This document shows positions 16,263 to 24,018 of a DNA stretch of 34,134 bases, piece after piece. Both the position numbers and the translations under genes were made by a program. Under the pieces are notes generated by a model. That model saw nothing but the letters and a program-made list of their open reading frames with translations, ran no database searches and was not told the DNA's origin. Position 1 is the stretch's first letter. Every line of letters starts with the position of its first letter. The stretch spans positions 1 through 34,134 of the forward strand of contig CAIOKO010000262.1 in assembly GCA_903858935.1 (NCBI GenBank). The letters are read 5' to 3'. Source of the DNA: an uncultured Schlesneria sp. (GTDB taxonomy: Bacteria > Planctomycetota > Planctomycetia > Planctomycetales > Planctomycetaceae).

Positions 16263-18284
16263 TCACGCGACAGGATACTTTTCCAGCCAGGCCTGAAACA
16301 TGAGGACGTCCCATAAGAGATAGCACCAGTCAACCCGGCCCTGAAGATGTTCCGTCCATTTCTGTCGGATCGGCTGGGGGTTGAAAAAGCCTTCTCTTTT
16401 CAGACGAGCTTCATTGATCAGGTTTTCGGCCCAATCACGAAGCGGTCCGCGCAGCCAGTCGCCGATTGGAACACCGAATCCGACTTTCGGTCGTTCGAAC
16501 AATTCACGGGGAATGTACTTGGCCAGAACGTCTCGCAGGATTCGTTTTCCGCTGCGTCCCTGAACTTTGAAAGCGTGGGGCAGAGACCAGGCAAATTCCA
16601 CGACCCGATGATCGAGCAACGGCGTTCTTGCTTCGAGCGACACTCCCATACTCGCACGATCCACTTTCGTGAGGATATCGCCGGGTAGATAGTTCAAAGT
16701 GTCGTAAGCTTGCCAGGATTGCTGATACCTTGCGGATGTCGTTGCCTCATCGAAATTTAATGAAACCTCAGCCCGACGCGCAAGCGAGGGATCTTCATCT
16801 GTCAGGATCGCCAACGTATCGCGATCGGTATGCGACAACCCCACGACGACTTTGTCCAGATCTCGCCAATGTGACATGTTCCGCAGATAACGATCGTTGG
16901 GCCCCTTTTCATTTAAGACATCCGACGCTCGCGAAAACAATGTCGCCAGTCGGCCAAGGGGAAGTCGTCCCGCGACCTGGCAGGCCCGTCCGAACGAAGT
17001 TCGAATGAAAGGAGGCATCGAATGCAATACTCGGGCAATCCGAAGAAACGCACTTCGCTTTGTCGAATCGGTCGCTGAAAACGGATCGAGCGCTTCAAAG
17101 TAGCGGCGGTATCCGCAAAAAAGTTCGTCGCCCCCATCGCCCGACAACGCGACCGTCACGTGGCGTCGTGCAAGATGACTGACGAGGTACGTGGGGATCT
17201 CTGACGAATCCCCGAACGGTTCATCGAAGAGTTGCGGCAGCAAAGGAATCACATCAAGAGCCTCTTTCGATGTGACCACGATCTCGGTGTGATCCGTTTT
17301 CAGGTGACGGGCCACTTGCCTGGCAAACGGAGCTTCATTGTAAGCTTCTTCCTCAAATCCAATCGTAAACGTTTTCACCGGACGAGACGACTGCTTCTGC
17401 ATCAAGGCGACGACAAGCGATGAATCGATCCCTCCCGAGAGAAACGCTCCCAGTGGGACATCCGCCACCATTCGACGACCGACGGCGTCCGTCAGAAGTT
17501 GATCGAGACTGTCAACCGCTTCGCCATACGAACCAGTAAACGGTTGGGCTTTTCCATTCGCCACGACTTGCTGGAAACTCCAGTACTCCTTTTGTCTGGG
17601 CATCCTTGAATTCGACCAGAACTGATCATCGCTCAGTTTGATTGTGATGGATGTCCCGGGACGAAGCGGCATGGCATCGAGATAAATTGATTGGCTCGAC
17701 AGATAAGACTGCCGCAGGAATTCGCTGATTGCTTCACGATTGATGCCACATGTAAACGCGGGATGAGCACGCAATGCCTTCAGTTCGGAACCGAAGAGAA
17801 TCGTCGGGCCACACTTGGCAACATAAAGAGGCTTCTTGCCGAGCCGGTCACGAACCACGGTCAGTTCTTGTCGATGGTTATCCCAGGCAGCGATCGCGAA
17901 CATGCCAATACAGCGTTTGATCGTTGGTTCAATGCCCCATTCAGCGAATCCTTCGACGAGGACTTCCGTATCCGATCGGCCGCGAAACGGTCGACCCTCG
18001 GCCGCCAGTTCGTCGCGTAGCTCATGATGGTTGTAGATCTCGCCATTAAACGCCATGACAAAACGACCGCATGACGAGGTCATTGGCTGATGACCCAATG
18101 GTGAAAGATCAAGGATCGAGAGTCGGCGAAAACCGAGGGCCATTCCGGATTCGGCGTCGCACCATGTTCCCGCATCATCGGGACCGCGATGCAGCAGAGA
18201 GTCAGCCATTCGGCCGACGATCGAAAGCATCTCGTCAGCGGTCTGGTTCCGCGAGACGTTCAGGAATCCGGCCAGACCGCACAT
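16263..18284 (-). CDS. asnB: Asparagine synthase (glutamine-hydrolysing) family protein
   Basis: The 673-residue protein has a class II glutamine amidotransferase domain (1 to about 215) with the essential Cys2 directly after the start Met (MCGLAGF), RLSILDLSPLGHQPM and NGEIYNHHELR. It is followed by an ATP-pyrophosphatase synthetase domain with PP-loop SGGIDSS (283-289), SGDGGDELFCGYRRY from 381, and KVDRASMGVSLEARTPLLDH. This is the AsnB architecture, which makes asparagine from aspartate, glutamine and ATP in the cytosol. Paralogues of the same layout amidate sugars or peptides in polysaccharide loci, so the symbol is by family. The N-terminal Cys fixes the start. A palindromic repeat element lies 28 bp upstream of the start codon. 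Confidence 0.92.
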   Translation of the reverse strand: MCGLAGFLNVSRNQTADEMLSIVGRMADSLLHRGPDDAGTWCDAESGMALGFRRLSILDLSPLGHQPMTSSCGRFVMAFNGEIYNHHELRDELAAEGRPFRGRSDTEVLVEGFAEWGIEPTIKRCIGMFAIAAWDNHRQELTVVRDRLGKKPLYVAKCGPTILFGSELKALRAHPAFTCGINREAISEFLRQSYLSSQSIYLDAMPLRPGTSITIKLSDDQFWSNSRMPRQKEYWSFQQVVANGKAQPFTGSYGEAVDSLDQLLTDAVGRRMVADVPLGAFLSGGIDSSLVVALMQKQSSRPVKTFTIGFEEEAYNEAPFARQVARHLKTDHTEIVVTSKEALDVIPLLPQLFDEPFGDSSEIPTYLVSHLARRHVTVALSGDGGDELFCGYRRYFEALDPFSATDSTKRSAFLRIARVLHSMPPFIRTSFGRACQVAGRLPLGRLATLFSRASDVLNEKGPNDRYLRNMSHWRDLDKVVVGLSHTDRDTLAILTDEDPSLARRAEVSLNFDEATTSARYQQSWQAYDTLNYLPGDILTKVDRASMGVSLEARTPLLDHRVVEFAWSLPHAFKVQGRSGKRILRDVLAKYIPRELFERPKVGFGVPIGDWLRGPLRDWAENLINEARLKREGFFNPQPIRQKWTEHLQGRVDWCYLLWDVLMFQAWLEKYPVA

Positions 18285-18311
18285 GAATCAGATATTCCAG
18301 GGTTATGAAGA

Positions 18312-18408
18312 GGGGGTCGGGCGTTCAAATTTCAAAATTGGCCGTGTTATGGAATTGTCAGTGAGTATGGCTTGCTCGGCCAATTTTGAAATTTGAACAC
18401 CCGACCCC
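18312..18408. repeat. Palindromic repeat element, copy 2
   Basis: This 97-bp element of the same family as 7256-7353 has arms of 31 bp (18313-18343 and 18378-18408) that are reverse complements but for one position: GGGGTCGGGCGTTCAAATTT and onward, versus the right arm ending AACACCCGACCCC. The 34-bp centre differs from copy 1. It lies between asnB and the oxidoreductase gene upstream, both on minus, so it would be within or before the asnB leader. Confidence 0.88.
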
Positions 18409-18431
18409 AGAACGTAACGCGCCAATAATCT

Positions 18432-18457
18432 GGTGGGCCTCGAAGACTCGACCCACC
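18432..18457. repeat. GGTGGG hairpin, candidate terminator / dispersed repeat
   Basis: GGTGGG (18432-18437) pairs with CCCACC (18452-18457), enclosing TCGA-AGAC-TCGA. It sits 7 nt past the stop codon of the oxidoreductase gene on minus, as a terminator would, but no clean T-tract follows. The sequence GGTGGGCCTCGA...TCGACCCACCCTACG resembles intergenic repeats I associate with many bacterial genomes; that link is from memory, not a search. Confidence 0.5.
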
Positions 18458-18464
18458 CTACGGC

Positions 18465-19727
18465 TTAAGCGAGGACTGTTGGTGTCGATTGCCCCGGCCG
18501 ATAAAGAACTAGTTTCCCATGTGGATCACCGATTCGCACGACACAGTCGGGCTTCCCAGCGGCTTGCCGTTCGAGAATCGCTTCGAGTGCTTGAACGGCC
18601 GCAACCGTTTGCCAGTCTGCGGAAAGATCGTTGTAAGCGAGGGACTGAATCTGTTCATATCGCTTCTGCTGTTCGCTGTCCGGTCCGCCAAACTTCACAT
18701 AGGCCAATTCCCTGGCAAACCGTTCGAGGACTTCCACGCCGTATCCTCGCTGCGAGCGTTCGCCCCAAGGTTCGAGAAACGTCCCGTTGTAGTGATTGTT
18801 CATCGTGATCTTGCGAGTGATCGGTGTTTCGCCTTCGACGGTACATTCGACTCCACGCTTGCGTGAATGGCCGTTCCAGATCCCATTGTCGAATCGGAAC
18901 TGGACTTCTTGCTCGACATAACCGGGAAAATTGTCAGGGGTGACCCATGACGTATGAATGTCGAAAGCCGCTTCGCGTCCGTCGTCGTATTCGTAGATCA
19001 TCCGTAGTTGAGTACTATCCCAGGTCGGCCCGTTTTTGAGGCCGACGATACCACGTTGCCCTGTCGCCGTGACGGTTTTCAATCGGCCACCAAACGTGAA
19101 ATCGATCAGCTTGATGTAATGCACGGCCACATAGGTACCTGGATTACGGCCAGTGATCCATTCAGAGAACTGGCTTCCTGAAATCACTTTGGGCTCGAGG
19201 AGTGAACAATAGCCATTATTAACGTGACGCAGCACGTTATCAGCGACAAAGGTTCTCAGCTTCTTGTGATCGGGGTCCAGCAACTTGTGGTAAACGACTT
19301 TCGCGAGTAACCCTTTTCGTCTGGCGAGTTCAGTCAGTTCTTCCAATTCGTGCAGAAACAACACGGACGGCTTTTCGATCAGAATATGGATGCCCGCTTC
19401 GAGCAGTTTCTTTGCCGATTCAAAATGACGATTGTCGGGTGTCGCAACGCAAGCGAAATCGATTCCAGTCCGGATTAGTTGATCAACGGATTGATCGCCT
19501 GAAAAGCTGACAAACGGATGAATCTTTGAACCCGCTTGTTTCCGATAAGCCTCGGCTCGCTGTCCGGTCCTTGAGGCCACGGCGGTCAACGGAACATCAA
19601 TGGCCCCGAACCGGTGATCGTACAATCCTTCACGATGGACCCGTTCGAAAAATGGCCGATAAGTCTCGTCAAAAATCATACCCATGCCGACCATGCCGGC
19701 ACGTAACGAAGGTCGAGTCGATGTCAC
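18465..19727 (-). CDS. GFO/IDH/MocA family oxidoreductase
   Basis: The protein has 420 residues with the GTG start at 19727. This start is preceded by AGGA at 8 nt spacing, whereas an ATG at 19841 would place the structured spacer 19754-19851 inside the gene. The N-terminal Rossmann fold has AGMVGMGMI (residues 10-18), then FACVATPDNRHFESAKKLLE and the family motif EKPSV (about 118-122). A YHKLLDPDHKKLR segment follows. The C-terminal domain is the usual GFO/IDH/MocA sheet. Family members use NAD(P) to oxidise or reduce sugars, inositols and similar hydroxy compounds; planctomycetes carry many paralogues and the substrate cannot be told. Neighbours are the PqaA-like gene upstream and asnB downstream. 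Confidence 0.88.
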   Translation of the reverse strand: MTSTRPSLRAGMVGMGMIFDETYRPFFERVHREGLYDHRFGAIDVPLTAVASRTGQRAEAYRKQAGSKIHPFVSFSGDQSVDQLIRTGIDFACVATPDNRHFESAKKLLEAGIHILIEKPSVLFLHELEELTELARRKGLLAKVVYHKLLDPDHKKLRTFVADNVLRHVNNGYCSLLEPKVISGSQFSEWITGRNPGTYVAVHYIKLIDFTFGGRLKTVTATGQRGIVGLKNGPTWDSTQLRMIYEYDDGREAAFDIHTSWVTPDNFPGYVEQEVQFRFDNGIWNGHSRKRGVECTVEGETPITRKITMNNHYNGTFLEPWGERSQRGYGVEVLERFARELAYVKFGGPDSEQQKRYEQIQSLAYNDLSADWQTVAAVQALEAILERQAAGKPDCVVRIGDPHGKLVLYRPGQSTPTVLA

Positions 19728-19753
19728 GCAGGATTTCCTGATTGATAAAGGGG

Positions 19754-19851
19754 GTGCCACTGCATCGGAGTCTTCTCCGACGCAGTGTCTTCGCCTTGTA
19801 AGCTCGCGATTCAAAGACACTGAGTAACCGAAGACGGTCATTCAGTGGCAC
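19754..19851. other. Structured spacer with cloverleaf and alternative hairpin
   Basis: GTGCCACTG (19754-19762) is the exact complement of 19843-19851. Inside lie three hairpins: TCGGAG-TCTT-CTCCGA (19765-19780), CAGTGTCTT (19783-19791) with AAGACACTG (19814-19822), and ACCG-AAGA-CGGT (19827-19838). Together they draw a closed cloverleaf. A competing structure pairs 19758-19770 with 19775-19787 (12 of 13 pairs) and would break both the outer stem and the second arm. It lies between the PqaA-like gene and the oxidoreductase gene, both on minus. It is not a tRNA: no T-loop or anticodon arm consensus is present. Confidence 0.6.
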
Positions 19852-19859
19852 AAGAAGTT

Positions 19860-21173
19860 TCATTCGCGTCGGATCTGGGTTGTCACGGAATATTCCTGAC
19901 CGTACGCGTTGAACTGAATCTCACCGTAAAGTGCGACATGCCCCTCTGCCGGCTTGGGGACAGACGCAACGTAAGATCCATTCGTCGACTTGATGGGCTG
20001 GGAAGTCCACTTTGATTCGCGGAAATCTTTCGTGGCCGACGACGCAGTCCAAAGTCGAACCGCGGTGGGAGGCGTGTTCGACTGGATCGTCAATCGAAAC
20101 GAATCGCCAACCGTCTCATGTTTCCAATCGATGGAAGGTCCTGGTTTCCCTTCCACAACATGCTGGAAGAAGACTGCCAGAGTTGTGAGTGCCCCTTCGC
20201 GGCCCCCTTGGAGGTTATGGCCTGCGTTAGGAACGTACCGAATATATTTTGCCCCAGAAAGATCGTCCCAATAAAGATTCAAGGCATCAACCGTCCAATA
20301 ACGATCGTTGGTGCCGTTAATAATCAGCTTGGGAAGTGTCAGATGGGCACGATAGAACCAGGGATCAACCCAGCGCCAAAGTGGAAATTCAGGATCTTCT
20401 TTCAGATGCTTGATCAGTCCTTTGCGTTCGTAATCCTCGATCTGCTCGCTGTAACGACCCCATGTTTCCAACTGGTAATCCATTTGTTTTGGGAAGTTCA
20501 AAGTATCAATCACGATCGGAGCGATTCCGATGACTCGTTTGTCTGAAGCCCCCGTCAGCCATGATGTCCAACCCCGCTTTGATGCGCCGGTGACGACGAA
20601 TCCTTTCACGGATGAACCCCATTCCTTTGTCGCTAGTTGTTCAACGGCGTCCATTGCCCTGACTGCGCTTTTGACCATAGGAAATAATAGAGGCCAGCGT
20701 TTGTCTCCGGTCGCCAGTTGGAACAGAAATGTATCTGTGATCAAATCGTCTTCGTTACGTCCGCCAAGCAGTGGCTGATTGGGGACCTGATGTAACATTG
20801 CCACACGGGCACCGCAAAGCCGCGCGAGCATCAGGCCCATGACCCGATCCCCTTCGTTCGGCTTATTCAGGTGGCCTCCCCCTGTAATGAACAGCAGGAC
20901 GTGATCTTTATGCTTCAGCTCGGTTGGTTCGTAGACCATCATGACGTGTTTCCACGTCATATCCATCCAGGCCTGAGACGTCAGTTCGATGTCATAGATT
21001 TTTCCCAGCGGGTTGTCGATTTTTTCATTGAGTTTCCAGCCGAACACCTTATCAGGGATATTAAGGTAATCCTGCAATGGCGAAGCAACCGGAGCGGGTT
21101 GCGCCTGAGCGAACGCAGAAGTTGTGATTGCCAGAATCACGCAAGAAGACAAGACGGATCGAAGTAATCGCAT
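19860..21173 (-). CDS. PhoPQ-activated pathogenicity-related protein (PqaA family)
   Basis: The 437-residue exported protein (signal peptide about 1-23, cleavage near AFAQA) belongs to the PhoPQ-related alpha/beta-hydrolase-like family, known from Salmonella PqaA. Visible are LLFITGGGHLNKP near 93-105, GASKRGWTSW with probable nucleophile Ser198, INGTNDRYW with Asp290, and NAGHNL with His319, in the order of a serine hydrolase triad. The length is near the family norm. Family members are induced by PhoPQ in enterobacteria and linked to antimicrobial peptide resistance, but planctomycetes carry them without that context and the substrate is unknown. The gene after it on minus is the oxidoreductase, beyond the structured spacer. 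Confidence 0.9.
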   Translation of the reverse strand: MRLLRSVLSSCVILAITTSAFAQAQPAPVASPLQDYLNIPDKVFGWKLNEKIDNPLGKIYDIELTSQAWMDMTWKHVMMVYEPTELKHKDHVLLFITGGGHLNKPNEGDRVMGLMLARLCGARVAMLHQVPNQPLLGGRNEDDLITDTFLFQLATGDKRWPLLFPMVKSAVRAMDAVEQLATKEWGSSVKGFVVTGASKRGWTSWLTGASDKRVIGIAPIVIDTLNFPKQMDYQLETWGRYSEQIEDYERKGLIKHLKEDPEFPLWRWVDPWFYRAHLTLPKLIINGTNDRYWTVDALNLYWDDLSGAKYIRYVPNAGHNLQGGREGALTTLAVFFQHVVEGKPGPSIDWKHETVGDSFRLTIQSNTPPTAVRLWTASSATKDFRESKWTSQPIKSTNGSYVASVPKPAEGHVALYGEIQFNAYGQEYSVTTQIRRE

Positions 21174-21374
21174 GAGGTGTCTTTTATCTTTGAAGAGTTA
21201 ATGCTTTATCAAAAAAACAAAACGGAAAGCTCGATCACCTTCGTCGTTTTGCGACTAGAAATCACGGTTTGCCTCTTGGCACGGGACTCGGGAATTATTT
21301 GAAATCACCGCGCTAGACGAACGTTCGGCGAGATAATTGAGTAACATCACCCCTTGTCATTCGCCGATCGGTTA

Positions 21375-21812
21375 TTAACCCGGACCTTTCGTCGATAATT
21401 CAATCGTTCCGAGATCGTTAGGTTCACCTTTTACAACAGTGACTTTGTGCGTCGATTTGGTCGGGTCAGCGTAGACCCGGCTCAGTTTGTTGATGGGGAC
21501 GCCGGGACCGGGAACTTCCCATTTGAAGGCCAGCGTGTAATTTCCCTCTGGCAGTCCATCACCCGATTGATAAGTTCCTACCGAGAAAGCACCATTCGCA
21601 TCGGTGAACGTGGTCACGGGATACTTAATCGCAGACGATCCGGGATCTGGATGGCACGCAACTTCGATCCCTTCGGCCGCTTCGCCGTCGACCTCGACAA
21701 CACCAGTCACAGGAAAGGTTTTCTCACGCGGCCCGCCACGTTGCGGCTTGGAACATCCAATAATCAAAACTACGGCAAAGAGAATAATTCCCCACCGATT
21801 ACGTATTAACAT
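21375..21812 (-). CDS. Small lipoprotein with transthyretin-like domain
   Basis: The 145-residue lipoprotein has signal peptide MLIRNRWGIILFAVVLIIGC with lipobox I-I-G-C and Cys20 as the lipidated residue. The start at 21812 has AAGGA six nt upstream; the open frame continues 58 codons further through the tandem repeat, but that part is not coding-like. The mature protein has a beta-rich domain (VTGVVEVDGEAAEGIEVACH, FTDANGAFSVGTYQSGDGLP, EGNYTLAFKW) of the carboxypeptidase-regulatory/transthyretin-like kind. In planctomycetes such lipoproteins regularly follow DUF1559 genes, as here, and are presumed envelope-associated. A role in the pilin-like system is inference. Confidence 0.85.
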   Translation of the reverse strand: MLIRNRWGIILFAVVLIIGCSKPQRGGPREKTFPVTGVVEVDGEAAEGIEVACHPDPGSSAIKYPVTTFTDANGAFSVGTYQSGDGLPEGNYTLAFKWEVPGPGVPINKLSRVYADPTKSTHKVTVVKGEPNDLGTIELSTKGPG

Positions 21813-21825
21813 TTTGATTCCTTCT

Positions 21826-21995
21826 CTTAAGAAACTTGACGTTGTCAGTGTCGTGAAAGTTCCTTGGGGCCATGGAGCGGAAGCTCCTAGTGAACCGCCT
21901 GCGGCGGCTCTTAAGCAACTTGACGCTGAAAAGGGTCGCCAAAGTTCCTTTGGGTTCATGGAGCGGAAGCTCCCGGCGAACCGCATGGGCGACTC
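21826..21995. repeat. Two-copy tandem repeat, about 85 bp, with GNRA-like hairpin
   Basis: CTTAAGNAACTTGACG starts both copies, at 21826 and 21910. Each copy then has AAAGTTCCTT, CATGGAGCGGAAGCTCC and GAACCGC. GGAGC-GGAA-GCTCC (21874-21887 and 21960-21973) folds as a 5-bp stem with a GNRA-type tetraloop. The array lies in the spacer between the DUF1559 gene and the lipoprotein gene and ends just upstream of the lipoprotein's ribosome binding site. Confidence 0.65.
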
Positions 21996-22115
21996 ACGAT
22001 TACATTCTAAAACACATACCGCGACATAAAAAGGGGTGTTGCACGACCGCGAACCGTCGTTCCCGTCAAAAGGGAAAGCCGCCCCGTGACGCTGTAGTTC
22101 ATGTAGACGAAATAA

Positions 22116-22153
22116 GCAAACGGATGCGAGTCCTCAGACCCACATCCGTTTGC
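22116..22153 (-). terminator. Rho-independent terminator of the DUF1559 gene
   Basis: GCAAACGGATG (22116-22126) and CATCCGTTTGC (22143-22153) form a perfect 11-bp stem with a 16-nt loop. On the minus strand it begins 13 nt after the DUF1559 stop and is followed by TTATTTCG. It should end most DUF1559 transcription before the lipoprotein gene. Confidence 0.75.
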
Positions 22154-22165
22154 GTTATGTTCGGC

Positions 22166-23254
22166 TTAGAAGTCACCCACAATATCGCCATTCATACGGG
22201 AAATCAGGGATGCCATTGTGATTCCACTGAGGTTCTGACTCAAGAAACGGACCGAACCATCACACATCAGAACTTGCGCACCGCCTACGTGATACGAATA
22301 CAATCCCGCAGCGTACTGGAATTGTTTCGGAGGATACGTTTTCGCATTGGAACAATTGATGGCACAAGGACCGGCACTTCCTGAACCGTCGTAGTTACGC
22401 CCCGACAGTTCCCAGACACCATTAAATCCATCCGCCCACGCACCTCCCCCGAAGACCGAATTCCAGCCCGCTTCATCGGTGGCAGAGGCCGGGGAAATCT
22501 GAACGTTGCCCGTTCGAACCAATTGATTGCGTCCTGCGAGTTCTCCAATCATCAAAGTGTTTGAAGTACCGTCCATGATATCCGCAATTCTGCCCCCATC
22601 TGGAATCGTCATTCCGCCTGCCAACGCGGCGATCGGGCTCGTCACGCCTCCTTTACCCCAGCCCTCCCAATCAGTGTTCAAAGCTGGATTATTGAAGGCG
22701 ATTTGCAAAAACGCCGGCTTGACTCGAGTGGTCGCAACATAATCCGTTGCTCCTGCATTCGTCAGCGTTCCGGGTGCCGTCGACAACCCGCCTGTGAAGG
22801 CAGTGGGAAGCGTGTAAGTAATCCCATTTCCCGCTCGTGGCGTTGAAGGGCAGATAAACGCAGCGAGTTTGGCCTGCACAGCGGGTTGATTCACAGGTTC
22901 GAAACAGGAAAAATTGAAATTGTACGAGTTGTAGACCGGGGCTTGATCCATAAAGGGCAAAAGCGACAGGCCCCATGAGTTGGTGGTTTCGACTCCCCCG
23001 ACGCCGCTGCCAACTCCCGGTGCAAAAACGAGTAATGCGGGTAACGGAAATCGGTTGTGAACGTCGTGATAATTGTGCATCGCCAAACCGAACTGCTTCA
23101 GATTGTTTTTGCACTGGGTTCGCCGCGCCGCCTCACGCGCTTGCTGAACAGCAGGCAACAGTAGTGCGATCAATACCGCGATGATCGCGATCACGACGAG
23201 CAATTCAATCAGTGTAAACCCTCGTTTACGCGAAGTGCTACTTAGCTTAACCAT
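22166..23254 (-). CDS. DUF1559 prepilin-like protein
   Basis: The 362-residue protein starts at the ATG at 23254, preceded by AGGAG at 9 nt; the frame is open to 23458 but without coding character. The N-terminus is a type IV prepilin leader: SRKRGFTLIELLVVIAII, cleavable after Gly12 by a prepilin peptidase, followed by a long hydrophobic helix and ARRTQCKNNLKQFGLAMHNY, the DUF1559 signature. Near the C-terminus, HVGGAQVLMCDG is the H-x9-DG motif of the family. Planctomycetes encode dozens of such proteins; they are thought to be pseudopilins or surface filaments, though direct functional data are scarce. A perfect terminator follows the gene and a small lipoprotein gene comes next. Confidence 0.93.
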   Translation of the reverse strand: MVKLSSTSRKRGFTLIELLVVIAIIAVLIALLLPAVQQAREAARRTQCKNNLKQFGLAMHNYHDVHNRFPLPALLVFAPGVGSGVGGVETTNSWGLSLLPFMDQAPVYNSYNFNFSCFEPVNQPAVQAKLAAFICPSTPRAGNGITYTLPTAFTGGLSTAPGTLTNAGATDYVATTRVKPAFLQIAFNNPALNTDWEGWGKGGVTSPIAALAGGMTIPDGGRIADIMDGTSNTLMIGELAGRNQLVRTGNVQISPASATDEAGWNSVFGGGAWADGFNGVWELSGRNYDGSGSAGPCAINCSNAKTYPPKQFQYAAGLYSYHVGGAQVLMCDGSVRFLSQNLSGITMASLISRMNGDIVGDF

Positions 23255-23380
23255 AGCCAAAGTCTCCTCAAAAAAATGAACAAGAACCAAAAGCATGCCC
23301 TGGAGGGCGATATCGGAACAGAATTCAGTGAAGTTTTGATGAACAGTTGATGAGAACTTAAGAATGGGCCGCCATCGAAC

Positions 23381-23393
23381 GCGCATCATGCGC
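23381..23393. promoter_or_regulatory. Palindrome upstream of DUF1559 gene, candidate operator
   Basis: GCGCATCATGCGC is a 13-bp palindrome with one central base, about 127 bp upstream of the DUF1559 start codon in the 281-bp spacer 23255-23535. It could be a regulator site or a chance hairpin. I see no other signal in this spacer. Confidence 0.25.
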
Positions 23394-23535
23394 AGAAAAA
23401 TGTCTTGCGCCAAATCAAAAACCTTAAATCTGCATGCTGAAATGACGGATACGTACAAAATCGAATTGGAATTTTCGCGGATTCTTCGCGTCGAATGAAC
23501 TGATCGTTTGTGGACTAATTGAGTTGGATGAGAAA

Positions 23536-23967
23536 TTATTCCGGCTTCACAATATGAACCTTACCGCCACAAAAGCGGCAGGCCACTTTTGAGCCGACAT
23601 ACTTGCTCGAATAGCGCAATTGTTCCTGACAGTGCGGGCACTGTGAATACGAATCAGCGCCCATCACGGCGTTGCTGGTCGGGTCGAGCTTGAAATCTGC
23701 AGAACAGAATTTGCACTGCACTCGCTGGCCCAGATATTTTCGATTGATTTTCAGTTCCTGGTGGCACTTGGCGCATTCCACGAACAATCCCACCGGCGTT
23801 ATTTCAACCACGCTTTCGACCTCCTGAAGCGGGACAAAAGTCGGTACTTCGACACTGTCTTTCTCCAGCTCCAAATTCAGGAGCTGGCGACACGTGCGAC
23901 AGTGAATCAGATTCTGTGGCATATCGTCGCCACATTGCGGACATGGGCCGCCGGGCCAAGCGGGCAT
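23536..23967 (-). CDS. Triple zinc-ribbon protein
   Basis: The 143-residue protein has twelve cysteines in six C-x2-C knuckles that form three zinc ribbons: Cys9/12 with 23/26, Cys65/68 with 85/88, and Cys110/113 with 130/133. The second and third ribbons share the pattern C-x2-C...[K/S]YxGxxVxCxFC and look like internal duplicates. A proline/valine/glutamate-rich linker (about 38-60) separates the first. There is no signal or membrane segment, so it is probably cytosolic. Such ribbons bind nucleic acid or proteins; no specific role can be named. It lies 51 bp downstream of the PQQ-propeller gene and may share its transcript. Confidence 0.8.
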   Translation of the reverse strand: MPAWPGGPCPQCGDDMPQNLIHCRTCRQLLNLELEKDSVEVPTFVPLQEVESVVEITPVGLFVECAKCHQELKINRKYLGQRVQCKFCSADFKLDPTSNAVMGADSYSQCPHCQEQLRYSSKYVGSKVACRFCGGKVHIVKPE

Positions 23968-24018
23968 CTCTCAATTCCTTACTTATTATTCTTTGAGAAC
24001 TTGGAAAATTCGATTCTG

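Noticed and set aside
19728-19841. A 38-codon N-terminal extension of the oxidoreductase
   Set aside because: It would be encoded by the structured spacer; GTG at 19727 has a good Shine-Dalgarno site and lies just before the Rossmann motif.
19754-19851. A tRNA gene, given the cloverleaf shape
   Set aside because: Arm lengths do not fit, there is no TTCGANN T-loop consensus in place and no anticodon arm of 5 bp with a 7-nt loop.
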